Below, piece by piece: positions 20,576 through 30,605 of a stretch of DNA of 64,000 nt (its first letter is position 1; each line of letters begins with the position of its first letter). Under the pieces are notes generated by a model. It saw nothing but the letters and a program-made list of their open reading frames with translations, searched no databases and was not told the DNA's origin. The position numbers and the translations under genes were made by a program. Origin of the DNA: Hepsetus odoe (Eukaryota; Chordata; Actinopteri; Characiformes; Hepsetidae); the NCBI GenBank assembly GCA_017165825.1, contig CM029383.1, forward strand, positions 7,916,991-7,980,990. Direction: 5' to 3'.

Positions 20576-21240
20576 GTGTGGATGTGTGAACCAAAAATAT
20601 ATGAATTATATAATGCTAATATGTATCTATACTATGTCCCCCATCCTGTCTATATCAAACGCTGTGGGTGTTGCCTTTCAACTAGTTTGGGCCTTCTGTC
20701 TTCTGCAAAACATGCATTGAGTTTTCTACAAGGCGACTGTTTTCTTGTGAAGGAAGTGGGGTGTTTACAGTCTTTATTAGACTTTTATCAGGAAAAATGT
20801 ACACAAGGACATGAAAGGTCTCCCTGGAGCTACTTTGAGACAGAATCCTTCCCCTGGGGCGGAAAAGATTGTTAAGCTTGAACCTGCAGCCTCTTCATCC
20901 ATAACTGAGTATACATTCCAAATACTAGATCATCAGTGAGGGCTCACAGAGGAAATTTTTCCTTGAATTACCTTCATATTTGGTGACAACATTGAGAACT
21001 TTGTAGTTTTGGCAGTTTTGAAACATTCCAATGAAGGAAACTGAACTGCTGATGCCAAGACTTCAGGGGTGGAAATCCTCATTTAACTAATTTCTGAACA
21101 CTTTCAGGGTGGAAACCTGGAAAGGGTTCAGTGGCATTTTGTTTAACATCCTTGAAGACCTCTTTGGCACCATCCTCTTTCTCAACATTGTATGTGATGA
21201 TGAAATTATGAATATCAGATGAGTTGCCCTTGCAAAAGAC
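20576..21240. other. Upstream flank of receptor 4, no gene seen
   Basis: No coding signal recognised. Near 21196-21218, GATGATGAAATTATGAATATCA matches GATGATGAAATCATGAATATCA upstream of receptor 3 (15606-15627). This is a shared element outside the core promoter. Confidence 0.5.
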
Positions 21241-21261
21241 AAATCAGCCACTGGTATGATG

Positions 21262-21288
21262 GTGGGAGGATTCAGATTTAGGTATAAA
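21262..21288 (+). promoter_or_regulatory. TAAR promoter module, receptor 4
   Basis: GTGGGAGG at 21262 and TATAAA at 21283, 21 bp apart; the ATG at 21364 is 81 bp beyond. An in-frame ATG at 21256 lies before the TATA box, so it is not used. Confidence 0.75.
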
Positions 21289-21363
21289 ATAAGATGCTGG
21301 GGTTTGGTAAAGCAGAACGCCCCAATTGGATCACTTCAGCTGATGGCTCAGCATCTAATCAAG

Positions 21364-22344
21364 ATGAACGAGAAGGAATTGAAGCAGAACATCTCAGTTC
21401 AGTTCTGCTTTCCTGACAACAACTCCTCCTGCAGAAAGGAGGTCCATACAGGACCTGGATACATATTATTGCTCATTCTTCTCTCCTGTGTTTCTGTCTG
21501 CACTGTGTTCCTCAACCTGCTGGTGATCATCTCCATCTCCCACTTCAAGCAGCTCCACACTCCAACCAACCTGCTCATCCTCTCTCTGGCTGCGGCAGAT
21601 CTTCTGGTGGGACTGTTTGTTATGCCTGTGAACATAATGCAGCTGATAGACTCCTGTTGGTATCTGGGAGAAGTGGCATGTTCTGTTTATCCACTAATCA
21701 ATGGCATCTCCAGCTCAGCTTCTCTCTGCAGCCTGGTTTTCATTGCAGTTGATCGATACATCGCCATCTATGATCCCCTTCTTTATTCCACTAGGATCAC
21801 AGTTCCTAAAACCACATTGTCTCTAATCCTAGGCTGGACGCTTGGCGTATTGTATGTCACCGTATCGTTGTACTTTAATGACAACTTCCATCAGTCTCAG
21901 ATGCACACTAGCTGTTATGGAGAGTGTGTGCTGGTCATCAAGTTTTCCTGGGTGATTGCTGACCTGGTGGTTTCATTTCTAGCCCCTTGCTCTGTGATAC
22001 TGATTCTGTATTTGACCATTTTTAACGTGGCACGACGTCAAGCAAAAGCTGTGAGATCTGTAAGGAAAGCTTTCTCAAACAGACATGGAGCCAGACCATC
22101 AAACTCTTCTGAAACCAAAGCTGCTAAGAAGTTGGGAACTATCATCTTTGTATATCTTACGTGCTGGATACCGTACTACTTAACATCTCTGTCGGTTGAA
22201 AGCATGACATCTGGATCACTGGTGTGGACTGTGTTTACTTGGCTTATATATATGAACTCTTCAGTGAATCCACTCATGTATGCCATTTTTTACTCGTGGT
22301 TCAGAGCATCAGTAAGGTATATTATATGCTGTGGGACACTTTAG
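21364..22344 (+). CDS. TAAR, clade III type, short C-tail; receptor 4 of 11
   Basis: This 326-aa putative amine olfactory receptor begins MNEKELKQNISVQFC. TM3 has Asn at 3.32 and DRY; the second loop has CYGEC; Asp200 is at 5.42; TM6 has CWIP; TM7 reads NSSVNPLMYAIFYSWF. The protein ends YIICCGTL directly after helix 8, as in receptor 3, its closest relative in N-terminus, promoter and upstream element. The Cys pair before the end could be palmitoylated (family inference). The frame is open 36 codons further upstream, but that part precedes or overlaps the TATA box. Confidence 0.93.
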   Translation: MNEKELKQNISVQFCFPDNNSSCRKEVHTGPGYILLLILLSCVSVCTVFLNLLVIISISHFKQLHTPTNLLILSLAAADLLVGLFVMPVNIMQLIDSCWYLGEVACSVYPLINGISSSASLCSLVFIAVDRYIAIYDPLLYSTRITVPKTTLSLILGWTLGVLYVTVSLYFNDNFHQSQMHTSCYGECVLVIKFSWVIADLVVSFLAPCSVILILYLTIFNVARRQAKAVRSVRKAFSNRHGARPSNSSETKAAKKLGTIIFVYLTCWIPYYLTSLSVESMTSGSLVWTVFTWLIYMNSSVNPLMYAIFYSWFRASVRYIICCGTL

Positions 22345-22554
22345 TGGTTCTGCATTTTTGTATCAATATCTAATTTTTTATTTTGACAAAAATTGAAATG
22401 TAGTGTTTCATAGTAGATACTTGTACCCACGATGAGGTTTTGTACTGTGTGTTCATTGCTTTAGGGAATAAAGTGCTGCTGTTATTGCTAGAAACCCCTC
22501 GAACTCTGAACTACTGCAGAAATATCTTTTTTTTAATTGTCCCCCACCCCCACA

Positions 22555-22951
22555 CTCATTTCCTGAGACGCCTGTCCTGATTAGAGTCGTGGGCATTACT
22601 GGAGTCTGTCCAATCTCTCGCAGGGCGAAAGGCGGGGACACACCCTGGACAGGTCACCGGTCCATCGCAGGGCAGACACAGAGACAAACACACTCACATC
22701 TAGGAGGCAATCAAACCCAAGAACTTCTCACTGTGGGGCAACAATGCTGCCCACTGTGCTACCTCATTGTTAATCAGTCCTGTGGAAATGATGAAAAGCA
22801 TTCACTCATTCATTCAGTCACTCTTTTTCTGAGCTGCTTGTCCCAGTTAGGGTCGCAGGCAGTGCTGGAGTCTATTCCAACTCTCACAGTGTGAAAGGAA
22901 ACCCTGGACAGGTCTGCAGTCCATCACAGGGCAGGCGCACAAACAAACACA

Positions 22952-23008
<57 letters not shown>

Positions 23009-23075
23009 CCAGGGGACAATTTAGCATCTTCAATCCACTGGAAATGCATGTCTTTGGAAACAAGAATCAGAAAAA
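22555..23075. repeat. Dispersed teleost repeat, two copies, with (CA)n
   Basis: Two diverged copies (about 22555-22770 and 22800-23075) of a family marked by GAGCTGCTTGTCCCAGTTAGGGTC-like text, ACCCTGGACAGGTC, CCATCGCAGGGCAGACACA and GGAGGCAATC or GGGGACAATTTAG. The second contains a (CA)n run at 22947-23000 ending in ATATAT. The same family is at 36960-37315. Confidence 0.7.
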
Positions 23076-23714
23076 GTCTGATATTAACTCATTCACCATG
23101 ATTATATCTTCACCCAAACCAAGCACGCCTTCCTTTTCTTTGTTGTAGTGTCTAATCTGCACACCAGGACATTAATAATCCCACTGGATGAAGGAAAAGT
23201 CAATAGAATGAAAGAGATTAATTGCACATTATTTTTCATAACATTATTCATTTAATCACTTGTAGGTTAGCTGATCATTCTCTGCTGAAAGGCATTGAGG
23301 CACATGATCTTCTGGTGCCAACGGGCTGCTTTAGCACATGAAGTGTGCTGGATGATCGGTTGGAAGGCTGATGGAATCAAAACAAGGCAAATATTGGGCC
23401 TAATTCACCTCATTTACATTCTGATTACAGGAACGATCCCCCTGGAGCAACTTGTTGGTGAGTATCCTGCCCCTAGACCTGCACCACTGCCCCATATCAT
23501 GTTAGCTTTTTTTGATCTAAATAGTGGTGATCAACTTCCTCCCAAGTGTCAATGATGTAGCCTTCGATACTCTTTTAAGGAAGAAGGTTAAAGGCTTTGC
23601 AGAAAGGAATGATATTTCAGTAAGATGTATATATATAGATATACTTGCCTATAGATCAGTGGACCATGTGGTCACAGGTTTGAATCCTACCTCTACATTT
23701 TTTAATGTAAATGT
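23076..23714. other. Intergenic, no gene seen
   Basis: No coding signal recognised. The fragment GTATCCTGCCCCTAGACCTGC near 23462 resembles part of the family B SINE (compare 51202-51225). Confidence 0.45.
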
Positions 23715-23905
23715 AAATTGTGAAGCACAGCAAACAGTGAACCACAACAATCCCTGCTTTCCGCCCACACACACCGTGCAGCAGGGAAGCTATTTAATGT
23801 GCACAGCAAACAGTGATGGGGACGGTACCTTGCTCAAGGGTACCTCTGGCCAACCTACCGGTCTGTGATTCCAGCCCATGACCTTCTTATCCTGGGGCCT
23901 ATTCT
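23715..23905 (-). mobile_element. tRNA-headed SINE (family A), partial
   Basis: Minus-strand copy containing the reverse of the family landmarks: GGTACCTTGCTCAAGGGTACC and ACACCGTGCAGCAGGGAAGC read on plus. The head is degenerate. Confidence 0.65.
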
Positions 23906-24304
23906 CAAAACATTATGCCACTTCAAGTTTGCCTCCTTGTTTTCAAGAAGATCATTGCTCTAATCAACCTACCTTCTGCTCTTTCTTAATGAAAAATTCA
24001 GTTTCTCCGTTGGCTGAGACGATTACAAAAAATATAGAAATGCAACAGAGAGAAGAAAAAGGTGGATATATTTTTTAAAGGCCCATCAAATAATGCTTCT
24101 ATATATCAGCTTCTTGAAACATCTCCGCAGGGGCCTCATGCACTATGATGGTGATGGATACCTTCATAGCCATTTCCAGACCTTCTGTTCTCTCAAAATC
24201 AGTCACGAGCTCACTTATTCCCAGTGGAGCGATTATGGAAACAATGAATTCATGAATATGATTAGAAGTGGCTGATATTAATGCCCAACTAACCACTCGC
24301 AGCA

Positions 24305-24331
24305 GTGGGAGGTTCCAGAGTTAGCTATAAA
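24305..24331 (+). promoter_or_regulatory. TAAR promoter module, receptor 5
   Basis: GTGGGAGG at 24305 and TATAAA at 24326, 21 bp apart; the ATG at 24382 is 56 bp beyond, the shortest leader of the set. Confidence 0.75.
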
Positions 24332-24381
24332 GAGACACGTTCATGAAGCAGATCTCCTGGAAATCTCTAGAATATTTCCAG

Positions 24382-25404
24382 ATGGACAACACAGGTTACA
24401 AGGAAAACATCACAGTTCAGTTCTGCTTTCCTGACATCAACTCTTCCTGCAGAAAAGAGCTTCGAGGAGGTCCTATGAATATATTTTGGGTCATTTTTCT
24501 CGCATGTGTTTCTGTCTGCACTGTGTTTCTGAACCTGCTGGTGATCATCTCCATCTCTCACTTCAAGCAGCTCCACACTCCAACCAACCTGCTCATCCTC
24601 TCTCTGGCAGTGTCGGATCTTCTCATGGGACTGGTTGTCATGCCACTGAATGCAATAACCATTATAGACTCCTGTTGGTATCTGGGAAAAATAGGATGCT
24701 CTGTGTTTCCACTGATCACTTTTCTCTCCATGTCAGCTTCTCTCTGCAACCTGAGTCTCATTGCGGTCGATCGGTACTTTGCTATCTGTGACCCTCTGCT
24801 TTACTCCACTAGAATCACAGTCTGCAAAACCTCCTTACTCATAATTGTAGGCTGGTCTTTGTGCCTGTTTTATGTCACAATGTATTTGTACTTCAACGAC
24901 AATCTTCTCCCATCGCAGATAACCACTAGATGTTATGGAGAGTGTATAATGGTCCTTAAAGATTCCTGGGTGATCATTGACCTGGTGGTTTCGTTCGTGA
25001 CCCCGTGCTCTATTATCCTGGTCCTGTATTCAATCATCTTCAACGTGGCAAGACGTCAAGCTAAAGCCGTGAGAGCTCAGACCAACGGTCCCTCTCGCAA
25101 GCATGAAGCTAAAGCTTCCAGCTCTTCTGAAACCAAAGCAGCTAAGAAATTAGGCGCTCTGATTGTTGTGTATCTGGCTTGCTGGATACCTTTTTATTTA
25201 TGCTCTTTGTCTGTGGACAGTGTCTCATCGTTGTCCATCGTGTGGACTGTGTTTGGCTGGCTGCAACTCATCAACTCCTCTGTGAATCCGCTCTTGTATG
25301 CCATTTTCTATTCATGGTTCAGGGCCTCAGCGAAGCGTATCATCACGTGTAGAATATTTCAGACCACATCTTCGGAGCTTAAGCTGCTGCCAGAGCATTT
25401 TTAG
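24382..25404 (+). CDS. TAAR, clade III type; receptor 5 of 11
   Basis: This 340-aa putative amine olfactory receptor begins MDNTGYKENITVQFCF, with an N-glycosylation-type NIT. TM3 has Thr at 3.32 and ends DRYF; the second loop has CYGEC; Asp200 is at 5.42; TM6 has CWIP; TM7 reads NSSVNPLLYAIFYSWF. The tail is Ser/Thr-rich and ends LLPEHF. Its TM1 start (PMNIFWVIFLACVSVC) departs from the array consensus more than its neighbours do, but the following TM1-TM2 stretch returns to it. An in-frame ATG at 24343 is only 17 bp after the TATA box, likely before the transcription start, so 24382 is preferred. Confidence 0.93.
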   Translation: MDNTGYKENITVQFCFPDINSSCRKELRGGPMNIFWVIFLACVSVCTVFLNLLVIISISHFKQLHTPTNLLILSLAVSDLLMGLVVMPLNAITIIDSCWYLGKIGCSVFPLITFLSMSASLCNLSLIAVDRYFAICDPLLYSTRITVCKTSLLIIVGWSLCLFYVTMYLYFNDNLLPSQITTRCYGECIMVLKDSWVIIDLVVSFVTPCSIILVLYSIIFNVARRQAKAVRAQTNGPSRKHEAKASSSSETKAAKKLGALIVVYLACWIPFYLCSLSVDSVSSLSIVWTVFGWLQLINSSVNPLLYAIFYSWFRASAKRIITCRIFQTTSSELKLLPEHF

Positions 25405-25529
25405 CTTCACTCAAAGCTGTGAACGCAGAGCATTATATCGGATGCAAGTTCCAGAAATGATGCGATGATCCGTTTTGAAGTTGCCAAAAGTAGGTTTTTA
25501 TTTGGAGCACAAATATATATTGAACTCGC

Positions 25530-25725
25530 AAAGTGAAAGTGACTACTTCTCATTGTGAACACAGTGAAGCACAACCAAATACACCCTCTGTGTTTAACCC
25601 ACACACACACACACACCGTGCAGCAGACAGGAATCAGTGATGGGGATGGTACCTTGCTCAAGGGTGCCTCAAGGCAGTCTACTGGTCAGAGGTTCCAAGC
25701 ACAACCTTCAGATCCTGGAGCCTAG
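25530..25725 (-). mobile_element. tRNA-headed SINE (family A)
   Basis: Minus-strand copy: the tail AAGTGAAAGTGACTACTTCTC begins at about 25530, then a CA run and GGTACCTTGCTCAAGGGTGCC read on plus. The head is degenerate near 25700-25725. Confidence 0.7.
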
Positions 25726-26700
25726 TCCCCTGTATCTTTATTCCAGCTTGTTATTTCAGATTTTTTTTGTATGGAAATGTTTCCTTGTGTGTTTTAATCC
25801 CCTCTTGAATGTGCATTCTGTTTCATTCTGTGTCCAATATTTGGTGAATATTAAAGCACAAATGAAAAACACTAATACTTGAGTCAGCACATAGTAACAT
25901 TTGAAGCTAACTTCCTGTGGAGAGCTTACATAATTGAAAGCACTACAATAATAAATAACAAATATAATCACTACCAGTGGTATTTAGTTCAGTTCTAGCC
26001 AACGTTCTCCTCCAGAAACCCCAGCATCTGATGCTCCACATCTGTTCTTCATTCCTGGATAAACAGTAAAGTATAAATTACAATAGAGTCTGTAATTTAA
26101 ATAATCTAAAAAATAATCTAAAAGCAGACAAAAAGGGTGATGTGAGGCTGTTTAATGACACACATCAGTGCATGTCACCAAAACATCTGGTGAGCAGAGG
26201 GTATGAGGTTCTCACATCTACAAAACAGACGTGTCTTGAATAAAAGAGAACACAATTACAATTATTCCCAAGTTCTAGGATAAAATGATCATCCTAAAGA
26301 TTGAGCTCACAGATTAAACACACACACACACTGGAGGAGTGTGCCGGCCATCTGACCTTTCTTTCTCGTTTTTCTTTGAGGTACGGCTTAACAGTAGTCA
26401 GCCCCGTCTTCAAAAAAGCACTGTTGGTTTGTCCAACATAATAGAATTAGGATGGAATTGAGATCTACTTCCTGTCTAACTGGCTAGAAGATCTTTGGTA
26501 TCTGGTGTCAAACCACACTCAGGGTTCATTATGTTGTAGTCCTGCTGTTTTGTCAGAGTAATCTGGTCCAAGCACTGAGGTTAATATCGATTTTTTAATT
26601 TTTCTCAGAGGAGACCAATAGCGGCTATGAATCCAGTCTGGGATGGAAAGTTCAAGCCACTTTTGATAGTTTCAAGCAGAAGCTTGACTTTTCTCAGTTC
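25726..26700. other. Intergenic, no gene seen
   Basis: AT-rich, no coding signal. A short CA run is at about 26318-26330. Confidence 0.5.
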
Positions 26701-26704
26701 TGGC

Positions 26705-26945
26705 TCCTGAGGCAGTGTTGGCCTACTGTTTAGGGACTATGCCCCAGGATCTCAAGGTCAAGGGTTCAAATCCCAGACCCATAGGTTGCATTGAGTTACA
26801 CATGAGCAAGGTGCCGTCCCCATCACTGCTCCCTGGGCACTTAAATAGCTTCCTCCCTTCTGCACAGGATGTATGGCTGAAAGCATTTTTTTAATGTTTC
26901 ACTGTGTGCTGTGCCGTGTTTCATAATGACAATTAGTTACTTTCA
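26705..26945 (+). mobile_element. tRNA-headed SINE (family A)
   Basis: Diverged but near full-length: GGCAGTGTTGGCCTACTGTT head, GGGTTCAAATCCCAGACCC, GAGCAAGGTGCCGTCCCC, and the tail TTAGTTACTTTCACGTT. Confidence 0.75.
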
Positions 26946-27189
26946 CGTTCTCAGTGGTGGAACGAACTTCCTCTTGTGGTCAGAACTGCTGAATCCCTTG
27001 TTGTCTTCAAATGTGGTCTGAAGGCTCACCTGTTCAAGGAATACCTGTGGGACTTACCTTTCCTAAGTACCTCTGCACGCTACACTTTCTTCTCTTCTAC
27101 GAATAAACTTTTTAAAAGCTCTAAAATGTGGCTAAGTTTTAGATAATGGCTTGTTCTGCCTCAGTCAGAAAGAAGAAAGAAGAACAGAT

Positions 27190-27402
27190 GAACAAATGTT
27201 CTCAGTCCTCCTTAGTGCAATTGTTTTTGCACTGGTTGTTGTGTATCAGCACTTGTGAATCCTGTCTGCCCTGGTCTTGTGTTCTGTGTCATGTTAGATG
27301 TGGTCTCATGTGTAGCACCAGGGTCCTGGAGGAACATCATTTCGTTTCACTGTGTGCTGTGTTTATGGTCAAAATGGTAAATAAACCTACTTGAACTTGT
27401 GG
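27190..27402 (+). mobile_element. Rex1-like LINE 3' fragment
   Basis: Matches the reverse of the 3' region at 4283-4600: TTAGTGCAATTGTTTTTGCAC, GTAGCACCAGGGTCCTGGAG, CGTTTCACTGTGTGCTGTGT, ending in AAATAAACCTACTTGAACTTG. No coding part is included. Confidence 0.7.
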
Positions 27403-27606
27403 ATGGAGATATATCACTCTGGGTACCAGTGTCTACTAAATGCTGTTAGTTTAAATCATTTACCTAAGATATGTACTCAGAGGCAAATAATTTTGGAACT
27501 ATGAGGGGGATTTGGAACTGAGAAGTCAATGAGCAAACAGGTTTTTCTTATTTTGTTTTATTTAGACATCTACATCAGACAGATCATTTTAAAACAGAAA
27601 CCTGTT

Positions 27607-27695
27607 GGGGGCAGCGGTGGCCTTGTGGTTAGGGAGTTGGTCATGGGATTGGAAGGTCACTGGTTTGAATCCCAGACCAGTAGGTTGCTCTAAAT
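27607..27695 (+). mobile_element. tRNA-headed SINE (family A), head only
   Basis: GGGGGCAGCGGTGGCCTTGTG and TGGTTTGAATCCCAGACCAG are visible; the body stops after TAGGTTGCTCT. Confidence 0.75.
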
Positions 27696-27929
27696 GTGAA
27701 TTACAGTGCTCTGTAGGGTCAACTTGCAAACTTCTACACTATAGACCCATTTGCCAGATTCCTTCTACCTATATGAACACATTCTCTGCCATCCGAGTTG
27801 CATGAAAATATAGAAAATATACGTGTGAAGCGCTATTAAGCAATGCATTGCCAGCATTATTATTCATAATTGGTTAAATATGATTGATGATATGATTTGT
27901 ATTCCTCTGCTTCACAAGTTGTCAGACAG

Positions 27930-28943
27930 TTAAAAATGCTCTGGGAATAAATTGAATTTAGAGAAAGAGGAGTCGAAGACTCTACAGGTTATTATATACT
28001 TAGCTGAAAGTCTGAACCAAGGATAGAGTATCGCATATATTAATGGATTCATGGCTGAGTTCATGTAAATCAGCCAGGTAAACACATTCCACACCACTGA
28101 CACTGATGTCAGATTTTCACCAATCAGAGAACTCAAGCAATAAGGGATCCAGCAAGCGAGATAAACCGAAATGACAATTCCCAGTGTTTTTCCTGCTTTG
28201 GTTTCGGAAGGGCTTGAAATTTTAGCTGAGGCACCACCGTTCACCACGGCTCTAACAGCCCTGGCTTGGCGCCTCGCCACATTAAAGATGATGGAATAAA
28301 GGACCAGTATAACAGAGCAAGGGATTAAAAAGGAGATCGCCATGTCGACAATGACCCAGGATTTTTTTATGACCAGCACACACTCTCCGTAGCACTTAAA
28401 GGAAATCTGTGAGACGAGAAGGTGGTTATTGAAGTATAAAAATATGAGGAGATAAAACAGTAAAGAAGACCAGCCCAGAATTATGATCAAATGAGTTTTA
28501 CAAACAGTGATTCTAGTGACGTAGCGCAGCGGGTCGTTCACAGCAATGAACCGATCAAGTGCAATCAGAGTCAGGCTGCAGAGAGAGCCCGCCATGGACA
28601 TGAAATTGATAAGGGGGAAAATAGTACATGCCTTTTTACCCAGATACCAACAGGAGTCTTTCAGTCCCATTATGTTCACAGGCATAACAAACAGTCCCAC
28701 CAGAAGATCTGCCACAGCCAGAGAGAGGATGAGCAGGTTGGTTGGAGTGTGGAGCTGCTTGAAGTGGGAGATGGAGATGATCACCAGCAGGTTGAGGAAC
28801 ACAGTGCAGACAGAAACACAGGAGAGAAGAATGAACAATAATGTGTATCCAGGTCCTGTTTGGACCTCCTTTCTGCAGGAGGCGTTGTTGCCTGGAAAGC
28901 AGAACTGAACTGTCATGTTTTCTCCAAACTCTGTTACATTCAT
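27930..28943 (-). CDS. TAAR, clade III type; receptor 6 of 11
   Basis: This 337-aa putative amine olfactory receptor begins MNVTEFGENMTVQFCF, with two N-glycosylation-type sites. It is the first of three minus-strand receptors. TM3 has Asn at 3.32 and ends in DRF rather than DRY; the second loop has CYGEC; Asp200 is at 5.42; TM6 has CWIP; TM7 reads NSAMNPLIYAILYPWF. The C-tail is FDSSFSKFNLFPEHF. TM2 has MGLKDSCWYLG where most paralogues have MQLIDSCWYLG. The promoter module lies 80-101 bp before the start on the same strand. The TM1-TM2 coding part is near-identical to that of the plus-strand genes. Confidence 0.93.
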   Translation of the reverse strand: MNVTEFGENMTVQFCFPGNNASCRKEVQTGPGYTLLFILLSCVSVCTVFLNLLVIISISHFKQLHTPTNLLILSLAVADLLVGLFVMPVNIMGLKDSCWYLGKKACTIFPLINFMSMAGSLCSLTLIALDRFIAVNDPLRYVTRITVCKTHLIIILGWSSLLFYLLIFLYFNNHLLVSQISFKCYGECVLVIKKSWVIVDMAISFLIPCSVILVLYSIIFNVARRQARAVRAVVNGGASAKISSPSETKAGKTLGIVISVYLACWIPYCLSSLIGENLTSVSVVWNVFTWLIYMNSAMNPLIYAILYPWFRLSAKYIITCRVFDSSFSKFNLFPEHF

Positions 28944-29017
28944 GTTACTGCAGATCAGCTAGAACTTATAACATGTTGTTGAATAAGGATCTGCTTAGTC
29001 TTTTTGCAACGTATCCT

Positions 29018-29044
29018 TTTATGCAAGAGTTTGCATCCTCCCAC
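29018..29044 (-). promoter_or_regulatory. TAAR promoter module, receptor 6
   Basis: On the minus strand GTGGGAGG starts at 29044 and a TATA-like CATAAA at 29023, 21 bp apart; the ATG at 28943 is 80 bp beyond. Confidence 0.7.
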
Positions 29045-29363
29045 TCACCTACCAGTCCCTAGTTTGTTCCCAACATCACTCTGGTTTTCAACATTACATC
29101 ATTAATCATGGTGGTGACCAGTGGGGATATTTACTGTAATGTTACGAAGCTTATGTCATCATCATGGACTGGAGCCTTAGAGAGGAATTTTTTGGCCCAC
29201 CTATTCTGAAATGAACCATTTGTAACACGTGATATAATTATTTAGTGCCCAAGCTTTACCAAAGAAAGAGATTTTGATTTTACACCATTGTTCACAGCAC
29301 TACTTGCTGTTTTTGTGTCTTATGCTTTCTTTATGAAATCTAAGTCATACACAGATAAATTGG
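29045..29363. other. Upstream flank of receptor 6, no gene seen
   Basis: Contains ATCATGGTGGTGACC near 29107, loosely like the element upstream of receptors 10 and 11. No coding signal. Confidence 0.4.
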
Positions 29364-29575
29364 GCAGTGGTGACCCAGTGCTTAAGGCTTGGAACCGGAA
29401 GGTTGTGGGCTTGACTTCCAGAGCAGTAGGTTGCCCTGAGGTACCGTCTCCATCACTGCTTCCCGGGCGCTTTATATAGCTGCCCCCTACTACTCGGTGT
29501 GCATGGGCGAAAAGCAGAGGTTGAATATCACTTGGGTTCATTGTGTACGGTTTGACAAGAAAAAGTCACTTTCAT
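29364..29575 (+). mobile_element. tRNA-headed SINE (family A)
   Basis: Head GGGCAGTGGTGACCCAGTG, body AGTAGGTTGCCCTGAGGTACC and CACTGCTTCCCGGGCGC, tail AAGTCACTTTCATTTTC. The B box is degenerate. Confidence 0.75.
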
Positions 29576-29576
29576 T

Positions 29577-29780
29577 TTCATCTTCTTTTGACTGCTCCCA
29601 TTTAGGGGTCACTACAATGGATCATCCATTTCCTTTTCTTCAGAACTTCTGCTTCTTCTTCTTTCACTCTATCTACCTGCATGTCCCCGTCTCACCTCTG
29701 CACGTTTACACCAATGCAACCTTGCTTCTCCAACTTCATCTCCAAATCGTCCAACTTGGGCTGTACCTCCGCTACGCTAA
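29577..29780 (-). mobile_element. Possible RTE-type LINE 3' fragment
   Basis: ACTGCTCCCATTTAGGGGTCAC resembles the reverse of the LINE 3' end at 1-60 (GGCTGCTCCAGTTTAGGGGTC). The following CTTCTGCTTCTTC and TACCTGCATGTCC text also matches loosely. The fragment is short and diverged. Confidence 0.45.
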
Positions 29781-30465
29781 TATCTCATCAGATATCTATG
29801 AGAGAAAAATATATAAAAGCATTTCAAGGCCTGCTGGAACTGAATTGTGATCTCCTGCTCATTCAGGATGAAAGGCTTTGCACATACTTTGAGATATCCA
29901 TCAATAAACTGGAAGAAAGTGGAAGTGATTGATGGATTCCTTTTCGAGTGTCAGTCTCTTTACACCTCAGTAATAATCCTGGTTGACTGGTGCTTTCTGA
30001 AACACGTGGTGCTGATGTTTCCCTCTGCCATTTTTTTCATATAAATTCCCACAACTCCATGTGGGCCTTGTCTTCCTGTTATCAACTGTTTCTGGGCCTC
30101 TTAAGAATCATATAGATGTGTCTGCAACCAGCTATGGTCTAAGTGGCCAGTAGAAGGCAGTCAAGGAGAAGCATAAAGACAGGATGACTCCATGCTCTGG
30201 ATTGCAAGTAAAAGCCACCACCCAGGGGTTTGATTGTGGTTTTATTGTTCATCTCCCATCAGCAGCCCAAGTTGTCATGGGTTACAGCCTTTGTACAGTT
30301 GCAGACAAATGCAAAACCAGTTTAGGCTAACCAGCTCTATCTGTCCTGGCTAAGATAAGCCTTGTTTCTCATTCCAGGCAGATTGGACCTATTATATGTC
30401 AATAACGACTTCCGTGTCTTCTTCTTCTATTGTGCCTCTTAATGCTAACATTATTTAGGGACCAC
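29781..30465. other. Intergenic, no gene seen
   Basis: No coding signal or known repeat was recognised in this stretch. Confidence 0.4.
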
Positions 30466-30469
30466 AATT

Positions 30470-30605
30470 ACAATTTTTGGTTGGCTTTTGTCCATCCAGC
30501 CAAAGCAAGTTTTTGCTCCTTCTTATTGGAAAGGATGAGCACTTCTACCTCTGTGGTGATTATCAAGAGCTTAGTACTGTGAATGACCATTTCCCCTTCT
30601 TTTGA
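30470..30605 (+). mobile_element. Possible Ty3/Gypsy reverse-transcriptase relic
   Basis: One plus frame reads LLLLIGKDEHFYLCGDYQEL followed by STVNDHFPFF. The pattern K-D-x(5)-C-x-D-Y-x-x-L-x(2)-T-V fits the early part of a Gypsy reverse transcriptase. It is too short and degenerate to extend. Confidence 0.45.

Noticed and set aside
21256..21363. N-terminal extension of receptor 4
   Set aside because: It starts before the TATA box at 21283; the extension translates promoter sequence.
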